A stretch of DNA of 64,000 bases, taken from NCBI RefSeq assembly GCF_003477995.1, contig NZ_QUEM01000003.1, forward strand, positions 104,357 through 168,356. The letters run 5' to 3'. The translations under genes and the position numbers were made by a program. Positions 7,285-14,677 of this stretch are shown here, in pieces. Source of the DNA: Bacteroides sp. OF04-15BH (GTDB taxonomy: Bacteria > Bacteroidota > Bacteroidia > Bacteroidales > Bacteroidaceae). Each line of letters begins with the position of its first letter. The stretch's first letter is position 1. The notes under the pieces are model-generated. The model was given only the letters and a program-made list of their open reading frames with translations, was not told where the DNA came from and made no database searches.

Positions 7285-7710
7285 TTACCATATATAGTTG
7301 TTGGGGCGGTCGCTTCCGTAACGGATCATGTCGCCGGTGTTGTCTTCTTCACTCTCACTGTGCGCAGGCAGATTCATCACGACCTTGCCGCTCTGCACTT
7401 CCTTCAGATAGGCCACAGCCTTTTCGTATTGCTCCTTGCGCACTTCATAGCCCATCTTCTGGGGCAGGCTGAGCACCATGAAATACAGGGCCAGATCGGC
7501 CATCAGTCCCACCAGATCGTCATTGCGGGATTCGCCTTCGGCGGCAAAGGCCTGCTCCATGTCGTAACGGCCGCCCAGATAAGAGGTGATGCGTTCGGTG
7601 GCCCGCCGCTCGGCTCGCAACCGGTTGGCCTCGTTGGCCTGCTGGATGATCTTCAGCGCGTCGCTGCTCACCTGTATGTAGTCTTCTTCGGTTATAAACA
7701 TAGTTACCAT
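7285..7710 (-). CDS. Gp36 family head-tail connector (DUF1320)
   Basis: This 141-aa protein resembles DUF1320, the Mu gp36 family thought to act as a head-tail connector. MFITEEDYIQ opens the domain, followed by RATERITSYLGGRYD, then DLVGLMADLALYFMVLSLP. In Mu this gene lies downstream of the capsid gene; here it has moved between terminase and portal. The start ATG at 7710 overlaps the terminase stop by 7 bases; a second ATG at 7701 is possible. Confidence 0.85.
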   Translation of the reverse strand: MVTMFITEEDYIQVSSDALKIIQQANEANRLRAERRATERITSYLGGRYDMEQAFAAEGESRNDDLVGLMADLALYFMVLSLPQKMGYEVRKEQYEKAVAYLKEVQSGKVVMNLPAHSESEEDNTGDMIRYGSDRPNNYIW

Positions 7711-9236
7711 GAGTTTTTAGGAGGCCGGCGCACACCCAGACGGGGAGCAAACGAAGCCTCACGGGTTTGTTTCTGCAATTTATAGATAGCGCCTTCGCAG
7801 GCATCGGGAAAATCGTCGTGCGCACGGCTTCCCTGCTCGAAGGCCAGAGTCTGGTCGATGCCGGCGGTCAGGTCCGGGTCGTTTTTCAATTTCACGTTGT
7901 ACCAGAAGAAGCTCCGCTCCCACAGTGGGCTGACAGCTTCCACACGGGCAAACTTGTCGGGTTTCTTCCGTTTGTCGGGCATGATGGGCAGCTGATATCC
8001 CCGTTCGTCGCCTTCACGCTGAAACTCGTCGAGAATGGTGTCCTGCATGAAATTGGCCTCCATGTAGATGCTTACGGCGACATCCTCGGGTAGCTGCTCA
8101 TAGATATCATACAGCCAGCGTACCATCTCGCCCACACTGCACTGGCGGCAGAAGGCCCGCAGCAGATGCAGTTCCCGGTGGGAGGCGGTTTTCAGTCCGC
8201 GCCTGGGTCGGCCTATCATGGCTGCCGCCTTATAGTCGTTCTTTCCGGATGATTTCCAGGAAGGGTCGATATAAAGCACAATCTGTTCGTAATATTTCAG
8301 CTTCAGCATCCGTCGCCAGCGGATCCACCGTTGCTGAAAAACGGCTCCTTCGGTGATGGGGTTGTTCATGTATTCTTTCTGAAAGGAACGGTAGCCCATG
8401 AACTCTTCCTTGCTTCGCAGCTTTTCAATGGTATAGAGTTCCGGCCATGCCGGGCGTCCGTCTGCCGTGATGGCATTCACGCTGATGGTCTTCACGGTGC
8501 GCGTGTCGATGATCTGCTGCAACACGGAGTTGCGGCTGATGAGGTTGCCCACCATGATGAACCGCCCGTCCTTGCCGCCGAAACATCCGAACAGGGCTTC
8601 CTTCACCCATTTGGTCATTTCACGCACACGGGCCTCACTGCGGCACATCTCGTCGTCATCGAGGTCGTCCACCACAATGTAGTCGGGACGCATTTCCCGG
8701 AAACGGAGTCCACGGGGAGACTGGCCGCGGCCCCGGCTGAAAAAGGCGCATTGATCTTTGGTCACAAACTCACCTTCCTGCCACATGCCGCTGTTGTACT
8801 GTTCGCCGAAATCACGGATGATATGCCGGTTGTACTGAAGCTCTGCCTGAAGGTCGCCCAGCAGACCGTCGGCACTGTCCTCACTCTTGCCCACCAGTAC
8901 CATCACATGCAGCTCGCCACGGAATTTGAGCCAAAGCGGAATGCCGATGTCCAGATGCACGGATTTGGCATGTCCGCGAGGCCATTTACACACCAGGCGC
9001 AGTTCCTTGTGCGCGGCAATGTATCGGGCCGCTTCACCATGAAACGGCGCATTGGGACATTCGCAGTAATGTTTCAGATAGCGCCCGCAGAAATAGTCAT
9101 AGTCCCGAAGGGCACGGGCGATGTTGCGGTTCCGCTCGGCCGGAGTTTCCTCATGTTCCTTGGATGTGAGCTGCTCGAGGCGTTTGCAGTGTTCTTCCCA
9201 CTGCCGCCAGGCTTCTTTCTTTTCCTGGGCGTTCAT
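7704..9236 (-). CDS. Terminase large subunit (Mu gp28-like)
   Basis: This 510-aa packaging motor combines an ATPase and a nuclease. The Walker A-like motif is WPRGHAKS (residues 85-92), Walker B is YIVVDDLDDDE (186-196), and a coupling motif VGNLIS follows near 235. The C-terminal RNase H-like nuclease has LYIDPSW near 325, YMEANF near 405 and a HDDFPDA triad residue near 480. Mu-like phages package by headful with host DNA at the ends. The start overlaps the small-subunit stop by four bases. Confidence 0.95.
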   Translation of the reverse strand: MNAQEKKEAWRQWEEHCKRLEQLTSKEHEETPAERNRNIARALRDYDYFCGRYLKHYCECPNAPFHGEAARYIAAHKELRLVCKWPRGHAKSVHLDIGIPLWLKFRGELHVMVLVGKSEDSADGLLGDLQAELQYNRHIIRDFGEQYNSGMWQEGEFVTKDQCAFFSRGRGQSPRGLRFREMRPDYIVVDDLDDDEMCRSEARVREMTKWVKEALFGCFGGKDGRFIMVGNLISRNSVLQQIIDTRTVKTISVNAITADGRPAWPELYTIEKLRSKEEFMGYRSFQKEYMNNPITEGAVFQQRWIRWRRMLKLKYYEQIVLYIDPSWKSSGKNDYKAAAMIGRPRRGLKTASHRELHLLRAFCRQCSVGEMVRWLYDIYEQLPEDVAVSIYMEANFMQDTILDEFQREGDERGYQLPIMPDKRKKPDKFARVEAVSPLWERSFFWYNVKLKNDPDLTAGIDQTLAFEQGSRAHDDFPDACEGAIYKLQKQTREASFAPRLGVRRPPKNSW

Positions 9237-9712
9237 TGGCCGCCTCCTTCCTGAAACTGGTGGCTGATGTAGTCGCCATGAATGCGGTTGAACAGTCGCA
9301 GCGTTTCATTGGTCAGTTCGGGATATCTGTCCCGGTTGTTTACGGTGAATTGCTCCAGTTCGATCACGGTTTCCACCTTTACCACCGGGTTGTCCCGTTT
9401 GCCCAGCTTTTCCACGGCTGTGGCTGTCTTGATCAGCCGGTCGCAGAATCCGCTGTCCATCTCGGCCCCGTCGTCACGGGTCGCCTTGTCGAGCAGCGTG
9501 CCTAAAGCCGTCAGGGCTTTGTTGACCAGCTGCGGACGGGTGATGGTGCGGGCGGTACGCTCTTCTTTCCATCCGCCCTGATTGATCCAGCGCGACAGGG
9601 TCTGGCGGCAAACGTCCACTTTCTCCAGAATCTGCTCCTGAGTCTGTCCGCTCAGATAGAGTACCCGGGCCAGTTCCCGGTTCTTGCTCTGGTCTTTTCT
9701 TTCTTTTGCCAT
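9233..9712 (-). CDS. Terminase small subunit-like protein (Mu gp27/DUF1804 type)
   Basis: This 159-aa protein begins with a helix-turn-helix (LYLSGQTQEQILEKVDV, then RQTLSRWINQ), which is typical of small terminase subunits that bind DNA and regulate packaging. A coiled C-terminal half follows. It is the first gene of the leftward head block, with the promoter at 9752-9783, and its stop overlaps the TerL start. A role purely as a regulator cannot be excluded, but the position next to TerL favours TerS. Confidence 0.8.
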   Translation of the reverse strand: MAKERKDQSKNRELARVLYLSGQTQEQILEKVDVCRQTLSRWINQGGWKEERTARTITRPQLVNKALTALGTLLDKATRDDGAEMDSGFCDRLIKTATAVEKLGKRDNPVVKVETVIELEQFTVNNRDRYPELTNETLRLFNRIHGDYISHQFQEGGGQ

Positions 9713-9751
9713 TTTTTGTCGTATTTATCAGTTATGTGTGTGTTTCTGCGA

Positions 9752-9783
9752 CAAAGCTAATCGCAGCCCGGCGCATCCGGAAA
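9752..9783 (-). promoter_or_regulatory. Leftward late promoter
   Basis: On the minus strand, TTTC (9783-9780), a 20-bp spacer and TAGCTTTG (9759-9752) match the Bacteroidetes TTTG-N19/20-TAnnTTTG promoter. The -33 box lies 6 bp from the first operator dyad. Confidence 0.75.
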
Positions 9784-9789
9784 AAAGTG

Positions 9790-9852
9790 TGTAATGGTTA
9801 CATACTTTTGTGTAACGGTTACACACTTCTATGTAATGGTTACACACTTTTT
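9790..9852. promoter_or_regulatory. Triple 21-bp operator between divergent late promoters
   Basis: Three direct repeats with a 21-bp period each contain the dyad TGTAA-N3-TTACA (9790-9802, 9811-9823, 9832-9844). The middle copy is a perfect dyad around its central base. The outer dyads end exactly 6 bp from the -33 boxes of the left and right promoters, and both ends read CACACTTTTTT toward the promoter. Two helical turns per repeat put all sites on one DNA face. An activator or a repressor would both fit. Confidence 0.85.
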
Positions 9853-9882
9853 TGCAGCAGGAATCCGCGTGTTGTATGTTTG
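9851..9882 (+). promoter_or_regulatory. Rightward late promoter
   Basis: TTTG (9851-9854), a 20-bp spacer and TATGTTTG (9875-9882) match the Bacteroidetes consensus. It drives the protease, capsid and tail genes, with a leader of roughly 15 bases before the ATG at 9900. Confidence 0.8.
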
Positions 9883-9899
9883 CGGCAAAAAGATGCGAT

Positions 9900-10865
9900 A
9901 TGGCAACAAGCAAACGAATCAGAATAACCAACGAAACTCTGAACTGTTACGGTACCTGGATACGCACGGCCGGGGTGGAGCTGAAACAGTTTGAACGCAA
10001 CCCGGTGCTGCTGTGGATGCACCAGCGCGGAACGGTCATCGGAATGATCCGGGACATACGGGTGGAAGGTGATGAAATCACCGGAGAACCATACTTTGAC
10101 GAGGTGCGCGAGGAGAGCCGTCTGGCCAAACAGCAATGGGACAAAGGCACGCTGCGCATGGGGTCGCCCAACTTCGAGATTATCGAAACATCCGAAGATC
10201 CGGCCCTGATGAAACCGGGACAGACCCGGCCCACAGTGACGCGATGCCGTCTGGTGGAGTACAGCATGGTGGACATCGGCGGCAACGACGACAATATCCG
10301 TCTGAGCTTTGGCGGCAAGGAACTGTCGCACGGATCCGAAAACAGTATCCCCTTATTGAACAGGAAAACCAACCAACATCATACGAATATGAATGAACAA
10401 CTGAAAACTGTGGCCCTGATGCTGGGGCTGGCGGAAAGCGCCACGCTGCATGATGTGCAGCAGAAAATCAATGTCGTGCTGGAGTATCAGAACGCTAACG
10501 AGAAGCTGAAGAAAGAGCGTGATGACCTGAAGAAGGAACTGGAAACCATGAAGCTGTCGGGTATTACCGCTCTGGTGGAAGATGCGGTGAAGACGGGCAA
10601 GATTGATGCCTCACGCAAGGATCATTTTATCACTTTGGGCAAATCCGTCGGCACGGAAAGCCTGCGCCTTACCTTCGATGCCATGCACGGATCGGTGAAA
10701 CCGACCCAAATGCTGAACCGGCCGACCGGCCAGACTAACGGCAGCTGGACAAAACTGAGTGAGGTTCCGACCGACGAACTGAAGCTGATGCGCAAGGAAG
10801 ACCCGCAGCAGTACCGCCGACTCTATAAGGCGGAATACGGCATCGACTGCCCCGAACTGAAGTAG
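9900..10865 (+). CDS. Prohead protease fused to scaffold (Mu gpI-like)
   Basis: This 321-aa protein starts MATSKRI. The N-terminal half is an S78-type prohead protease: RNPVLLWMHQRG supplies the likely His and GTLRMGSPNFEI the likely Ser. After about residue 160 the sequence becomes a helical, Lys/Glu-rich scaffold (LKKERDDLKKELETMKLSG). In Mu, gene Z encodes the scaffold from an internal start in gene I; here an in-frame ATG at 10389 (MNEQLKTVALML) could play the same part. It is the first gene of the rightward late operon. Confidence 0.85.
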   Translation: MATSKRIRITNETLNCYGTWIRTAGVELKQFERNPVLLWMHQRGTVIGMIRDIRVEGDEITGEPYFDEVREESRLAKQQWDKGTLRMGSPNFEIIETSEDPALMKPGQTRPTVTRCRLVEYSMVDIGGNDDNIRLSFGGKELSHGSENSIPLLNRKTNQHHTNMNEQLKTVALMLGLAESATLHDVQQKINVVLEYQNANEKLKKERDDLKKELETMKLSGITALVEDAVKTGKIDASRKDHFITLGKSVGTESLRLTFDAMHGSVKPTQMLNRPTGQTNGSWTKLSEVPTDELKLMRKEDPQQYRRLYKAEYGIDCPELK

Positions 10866-10878
10866 GAGGCATACAACA

Positions 10879-10903
10879 AGTATTTAAACAACATTTAAAC
10901 ACA
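10879..10903 (+). repeat. 11-bp phased repeats upstream of the capsid gene
   Basis: The units AGTATTTAAAC (10879-10889) and AACATTTAAAC (10890-10900) run straight into the start codon of the capsid gene. They are the same type as at 3781, 18765 and 21870. Confidence 0.65.
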
Positions 10904-12121
10904 ATGAAAACGATGAAAAAAGGACTTTTGAAATTGGTGAGCGGTACGCTCTTTAATGTGGTGATGAGTGTGGTCATCCTGTCAGCTTTGGGCGTGCCGG
11001 ATGCCGGCCTGTGGGGGCTGGCCTGCGGCGTGGTCATCCCGATGCTGCTGGGCGCGTTCCAGCCCAAGGGCGCCGCTCTGGAAGGTGTCTATACGGAAGT
11101 ATGGACCGGCGAGCTGGTTAAAAAGCTGCGCGGAGGTATGGATGACACCTGGCTCAACGGAGTGTCGGACTATTCGTCGGCCGTACAGAACGAGGTGGTA
11201 CACCTGGTAGATGTGGGCGGTGATCCGGATGTGCTGATCAACAACACCACTTATCCGATCCAGGCCCAGGAACTGGAGGACGGCGATATCGCGCTCGGAC
11301 TGGACAAATTCCAGACCAAAAAGACAACCGTGAGTGATGACGAACTTTTTGCCATCTCCTACGACAAGATGGGTAGCGTGATCGAGCGTCACGGCGATGC
11401 CATCACCATCGGTAAGTTCAAGAAAGCCGCTCATGCGCTGGCTCCGAACAGCAACACCGCGAAAACTCCGGTCATCCCTACTTCGGGTGAAATGGATAAT
11501 GGCCGCAAGAAATGTACCCGACAGGACATCATTGCCCTGAAACGCGCTTTGGACAAAATGCAGGTTCCGGCTGTGGGACGACGCCTGGTGCTCTGCTCGG
11601 ATCACGTGAACGACCTGCTGGGGGATGACCAGAAATTCCGTGACCAGTACTACAACTACACTACCGGAAAGATTGCCAATATGTACGGCTTTGAGGTGTA
11701 TGAGTTCGAGAACTGTCCGTTCTTCACCAAAGAGGGCGTGAAGGTGGCCTTCAAGACCACTCCGTCGGAAACGGACCATCAGGTCTCATTCTGTTTCTAT
11801 CCGAAGCGTGTGTTCCGCGCCCAGGGCAGCACGAAGATGTATTACCGCGATGCGGCCACCAACCCGGACACACAGGCCAACGAGGTGAACTTCCGTCACT
11901 ACTACGTGGTGCTGCCTAAGAAAATGGAGGCACTCGGCGCAATTTACAGTTACGACGGCAGCACCGCACAGACATCGGATGCCGAGGTGACTCCGGAAAA
12001 GAACTGGGCGGATACCCGCAAGGAGGCTGCTAAAGCAAAAGCCATGACCTTGGAAGCCGGTACAAGTGAAGATCCGGAAGGACAGGATGATGTTCCGGGT
12101 GGTGAAGAATTGGAAGTTTAA
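10904..12121 (+). CDS. Major capsid protein
   Basis: This 405-aa protein sits directly downstream of the protease/scaffold, as in Mu-like phages. The core (residues about 60-350) has the EVWTGELVKKL helix, the NNTTYPI and LDKFQTKKTTVSDDELFAISYDK regions, and a FCFYPKRVFRAQG strand consistent with HK97-fold capsids of Bacteroidetes phages. The N-terminus is odd: two hydrophobic stretches (residues about 13-29 and 34-51) form a possible membrane hairpin, perhaps removed by the prohead protease. The C-terminus is acidic. A second ATG at 10913 is possible. Confidence 0.85.
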   Translation: MKTMKKGLLKLVSGTLFNVVMSVVILSALGVPDAGLWGLACGVVIPMLLGAFQPKGAALEGVYTEVWTGELVKKLRGGMDDTWLNGVSDYSSAVQNEVVHLVDVGGDPDVLINNTTYPIQAQELEDGDIALGLDKFQTKKTTVSDDELFAISYDKMGSVIERHGDAITIGKFKKAAHALAPNSNTAKTPVIPTSGEMDNGRKKCTRQDIIALKRALDKMQVPAVGRRLVLCSDHVNDLLGDDQKFRDQYYNYTTGKIANMYGFEVYEFENCPFFTKEGVKVAFKTTPSETDHQVSFCFYPKRVFRAQGSTKMYYRDAATNPDTQANEVNFRHYYVVLPKKMEALGAIYSYDGSTAQTSDAEVTPEKNWADTRKEAAKAKAMTLEAGTSEDPEGQDDVPGGEELEV

Positions 12122-12142
12122 CCCAAATAAGGAGGAAACACC

Positions 12143-12565
12143 ATGAGTAATGAACTGCCGCGCGGACTGCGCAACAACAATCCCGGAAATATCCGGGTCG
12201 TGAAAGGGCAGGTATGGCAGGGCGAGATCACCGGAAGCCGCAAGAAAGACAAATCCTTTTGTGAGTTTGTCACGATTGCCCACGGCTACCGTGCCCTGAT
12301 CAAGCTCCTGCAGAACTACCGCCGCAAGAACGGACTGAACACCCTGCGCCAGATGATCCAGCGCTGGGCACCTCCCCACGAAAACAACACCACGGCCTAT
12401 CTGCGCTTTGTGACGGGCAAAATGGGAGTTCCGGCAGACTGCGTGCCGGATGTGGGCAACCGGGACACCATGTGTGCCATGGCCGCCGCCATCAGCGAAA
12501 TGGAAAACGGAATCCCGGCCCAGATGCCTGACGTGCTGGCCGGATGGGAAATGCTGAACGAATAA
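12143..12565 (+). CDS. Peptidoglycan hydrolase, endolysin-type (structural protein P5 family)
   Basis: This 140-aa protein opens with the hallmark RGLRNNNPGNIR, which is shared by phage muralytic enzymes annotated as structural protein P5. Then come FCEFVTIAHGYRAL and RWAPPHENNTTAYL. No signal peptide is visible, so a holin or virion location would be needed for access to the cell wall. A strong AAGGAGG site precedes the start. It lies between the capsid and spanin-like genes, forming a lysis cassette inside the structural operon. Confidence 0.8.
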   Translation: MSNELPRGLRNNNPGNIRVVKGQVWQGEITGSRKKDKSFCEFVTIAHGYRALIKLLQNYRRKNGLNTLRQMIQRWAPPHENNTTAYLRFVTGKMGVPADCVPDVGNRDTMCAMAAAISEMENGIPAQMPDVLAGWEMLNE

Positions 12566-12569
12566 GCCT

Positions 12570-13016
12570 ATGACGAGCGTAATGGATGTGTTGCAATGGC
12601 TGCTCCCCGCCGGTGTGCTATCCAATGTGGTGGTCTGGCTCATCAGCCGCAGCACATACCGCGCACGCAACCGAAAGGAACGGGAGGATATCTACAAACA
12701 GCTGTATGAGAATGTGAGCGGCACGCTCCTGGACATACAGCAGCAGTATGAACAACTACAACGAAAACATGAACAAAGCAACAAGAACCAGACCCGCATG
12801 GCGGGCATGCTGTCGCTACTGGTGGCGAGGGCTCGGTATTGCCGCTCTTGGCCTCAGTGCCCTTTGCGCAGCGAGCTGCAAAAGTACCACCAGGATGGTT
12901 ACATCGACTCAAGTCCGCAAGGACAGCGTGACCATACAGGTCGTGGAGAGCGACAGCTTCGTGACGGTCCCGACCCGGACGACGAGTCTGGCAGTGGATG
13001 CCGCTCTCCTTCGTGA
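12570..13016 (+). CDS. Inner-membrane spanin-like protein (N-terminal TM plus coiled coil)
   Basis: This 148-aa protein starts 4 bases after the endolysin stop. Residues 9-27 form one membrane helix (LQWLLPAGVLSNVVVWLIS). A charged coiled coil of about 45 residues follows (ERED...QQQYEQLQRKHEQ), the layout of inner-membrane spanins. From about residue 60 the gene is overlapped by the lipoprotein gene in another frame, and its C-terminus is low in complexity, as expected when the other frame constrains it. A simple accessory or holin-like role is possible. Confidence 0.6.
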   Translation: MTSVMDVLQWLLPAGVLSNVVVWLISRSTYRARNRKEREDIYKQLYENVSGTLLDIQQQYEQLQRKHEQSNKNQTRMAGMLSLLVARARYCRSWPQCPLRSELQKYHQDGYIDSSPQGQRDHTGRGERQLRDGPDPDDESGSGCRSPS

Positions 13017-13320
13017 GCTGACCGGACTGCCCGAGGGCTTTGCCCTGACGGCAGACAGCGGCAGCCTGCACCTGCGGGTGGAAGCCGACGGCCGTGGCGG
13101 ACTGAACGTCCGGGCCCGTGCGGACAGCATCCCGCAGCAGGTGGTGCGACGAAGGGAAACTCAGACCACAGTCAGCGGTGACTCCGTGCGCCAGCTCGAC
13201 GAGGTAACCATACGGGCCCCAGCACGCACCGCCTGGCATGCAGGATGGAGCCTGGCGGCTCTGGCCCTGCCTTTAGCCCTCATTTATCTATTATACAAAC
13301 GATTCTCAAACACTAAATAA
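12748..13320 (+). CDS. Candidate unimolecular spanin (lipoprotein signal plus C-terminal TM)
   Basis: This protein of 190 aa (182 if it starts at 12772) begins inside the previous gene in a different frame. A basic N-terminus and hydrophobic run end at a lipobox-like LCAASC with the acylated Cys near residue 44. A beta-rich periplasmic domain of about 115 residues follows. The last 30 residues contain one membrane helix (GWSLAALALPLALIYLLY) and a basic tail. Lipoprotein N-terminus plus C-terminal membrane helix is the defining plan of u-spanins such as T1 gp11, which fuse the two membranes at lysis. It follows the endolysin and an i-spanin-like gene. Confidence 0.65.
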   Translation: MNNYNENMNKATRTRPAWRACCRYWWRGLGIAALGLSALCAASCKSTTRMVTSTQVRKDSVTIQVVESDSFVTVPTRTTSLAVDAALLRELTGLPEGFALTADSGSLHLRVEADGRGGLNVRARADSIPQQVVRRRETQTTVSGDSVRQLDEVTIRAPARTAWHAGWSLAALALPLALIYLLYKRFSNTK

Positions 13321-13328
13321 ACACAACT

Positions 13329-13823
13329 ATGGCAGATACAAGCAATGGACTGATTTACGGTGTCGGTGAGGTGAAATTCGGCACACAATCTATCGGCTGG
13401 ATTGACCAGAACGGTTTGCAGCCCGCCGGTAGTGAACCACAATATATGGAAGTCTATGCGGCACAGGTGCAGGACGGTCCGGTGGACAGCATCATGACCA
13501 ATCCGGGCAGCGAGGCCTTTACCTTCAACCTGATCAAACTCAATGCCGAGGCACTGGTAGCCATTATCGGTGGAGAGAAAGGTTCTAAGGACGAATGGAC
13601 ACCACCGGCTGTGGTTTCCAAGGTGGACAAAATGGACATCAAGACCGTATCCGGACAGACCATCCGCATCCCTAAGGCTCGCCTGACCAAGGCGAACATG
13701 CAGAACGGCCTGAACATGAGCAACGTGCTGGCGTTCAAGTTCCGTGTGGACTTCATGAAGCCGGACGGTGATGGCGACCGCTACACGATTTATCCTCCGG
13801 GAGTAGATCCGGACTCTCCCTGA
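13329..13823 (+). CDS. Major tail tube protein
   Basis: This 164-aa protein lies just before the tail chaperone pair, the usual tail tube position in siphophages. It is beta-rich: GLIYGVGEVKFGTQSIGWIDQNG at the start, then SEAFTFNLIKLNAEALVAIIGG, then LAFKFRVDFMKP near the end, consistent with tail tube folds. The stop at 13821-13823 is followed in the -1 frame by 40 more open codons of acidic, Pro-rich coding-like sequence, so an extended form made by frameshifting is possible (see the entry at 13820). Confidence 0.8.
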   Translation: MADTSNGLIYGVGEVKFGTQSIGWIDQNGLQPAGSEPQYMEVYAAQVQDGPVDSIMTNPGSEAFTFNLIKLNAEALVAIIGGEKGSKDEWTPPAVVSKVDKMDIKTVSGQTIRIPKARLTKANMQNGLNMSNVLAFKFRVDFMKPDGDGDRYTIYPPGVDPDSP

Positions 13824-13942
13824 CCCCCGCCAGGGGGACAGTAGCAGAAACAGATTCGGAACCTGAACCGGAGGCGGTAACGGCAGATCCGCCGGAACCG
13901 ACACCGGACGAAACAGACCTAACCCATGAAACAGGAACTTGA
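13820..13942 (+). other. Possible -1 frame C-terminal extension of the tail tube
   Basis: The -1 frame stays open from the end of the tail tube gene to a TGA at 13940-13942, which overlaps the start of the next gene (13926). It encodes a tail rich in Glu, Asp, Pro and Thr (ETDSEPEPEAVTADPPEP). It fills the only 100-base gap in this tightly packed operon. A canonical slippery heptamer is not seen at the junction, so a programmed shift, a fixed mutation or chance are all open. Confidence 0.45.
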
Positions 13943-14360
13943 AAAAATGGCCGCTGATGTGCTGCTCGGAGCAGGCATCAGTGTGCCGGTTAAAAGCATT
14001 TTTGGCTGGAAACGGCAGATCACCGTGCATGCTCCTACTTATGGGGATATGATTTATATCTCCCGAATGTACCGGGAAATGAATGTAACCCATGAGCAAC
14101 TGTGCCGGATGACATTTGAAGAAAAGGCTGACCTGATCGCCCGACAGGGCAAGGCTGTAAGCCGGATGGTGGCCACCGGCATCGTCCGGCTTCCGTGTTT
14201 TCGGAGAGTGGCAGCGTGGTGGCTGCGCCATTTTGTCCATCCGGTAGCCCTCGAAGAAATCTGGATGGTGATGCTGAGCCTGATCCGTACCAGCCCTTTC
14301 GAGATTATTATTCCCTCGGCCGGAGCGATGAATCTCTTGGCCCCGACGGGAAGCCAATAA
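13926..14360 (+). CDS. Tail assembly chaperone (G-type, zero frame)
   Basis: This 144-aa protein lies between the tail tube and the tape measure. It is helical, with PVKSIFGWKRQITVHAPTYGDMIYISRMY and a TFEEKADLIARQG stretch, as in tail assembly chaperones. A second reading frame without its own good start follows and overlaps by 166 bases, the classical G/GT pattern in which a minority of ribosomes shift by -1. A C_CCT_TTC slippery heptamer lies at 14294-14300, twenty codons before the zero-frame stop. Confidence 0.8.
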   Translation: MKQELEKMAADVLLGAGISVPVKSIFGWKRQITVHAPTYGDMIYISRMYREMNVTHEQLCRMTFEEKADLIARQGKAVSRMVATGIVRLPCFRRVAAWWLRHFVHPVALEEIWMVMLSLIRTSPFEIIIPSAGAMNLLAPTGSQ

Positions 14361-14638
14361 AGGAACGGGAGTTAAAGGGCGGCTATTACGAGCCCCCGCA
14401 TAGCCCGTTCGGACTGATCGGACAGATAGCCCGGGACACGGGCTGGAGCGTCCGCCGCATCCTGCGCACGCCTTATCTCACCCTGATGCTGATGATGGCC
14501 GACACTCCGGAATACATCGACGAAAAGGAAGCCAAGCGCCGCTATATGCAACGGCTGATGACGGGCGGGCAAAACGGAAAAGAACAAAAAGGTGTGGACC
14601 CGCTCACCTTTTTTACCAAGATGGCACGCAAAGACTGA
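14195..14638 (+). CDS. Tail assembly chaperone frameshift partner (T part of G-T)
   Basis: This frame is -1 relative to the preceding gene. The decoded part should begin at 14300, directly after the slippery CCCTTTC, giving a fusion that continues PFRDYYSLG and ends FFTKMARKD; the ATG at 14195 is probably not used. The extension is hydrophilic, with IGQIARDTGWSVRRIL and EKEAKRRYMQRL. In the lambda-type system the G-T product recruits the tape measure protein. Bases after the slip site can form a stem (CCC-TCGG with CCGA-C-GGG), which could stimulate shifting. Confidence 0.75.
   Translation: MFSESGSVVAAPFCPSGSPRRNLDGDAEPDPYQPFRDYYSLGRSDESLGPDGKPIKERELKGGYYEPPHSPFGLIGQIARDTGWSVRRILRTPYLTLMLMMADTPEYIDEKEAKRRYMQRLMTGGQNGKEQKGVDPLTFFTKMARKD
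14294..14300 (+). other. -1 ribosomal slippery heptamer CCCTTTC
   Basis: In the zero frame it reads C_CCT_TTC, which fits X_XXY_YYZ. After slipping, both codons stay paired at the first two positions (CCC, TTT). It lies within the overlap of the two chaperone frames. Confidence 0.7.
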
Positions 14639-14677
14639 CGCACACAACAACACAAACACGATTATCTATAAATCAAT

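Noticed and set aside
8331..9254. Long 307-aa open frame antisense to TerL
   Set aside because: TerL carries all expected motifs; this is a shadow.
9706..9994. Open frames encoding repeated CNGYTLL-like peptides
   Set aside because: They are translations of the 21-bp operator repeats and overlap promoters; not genes.
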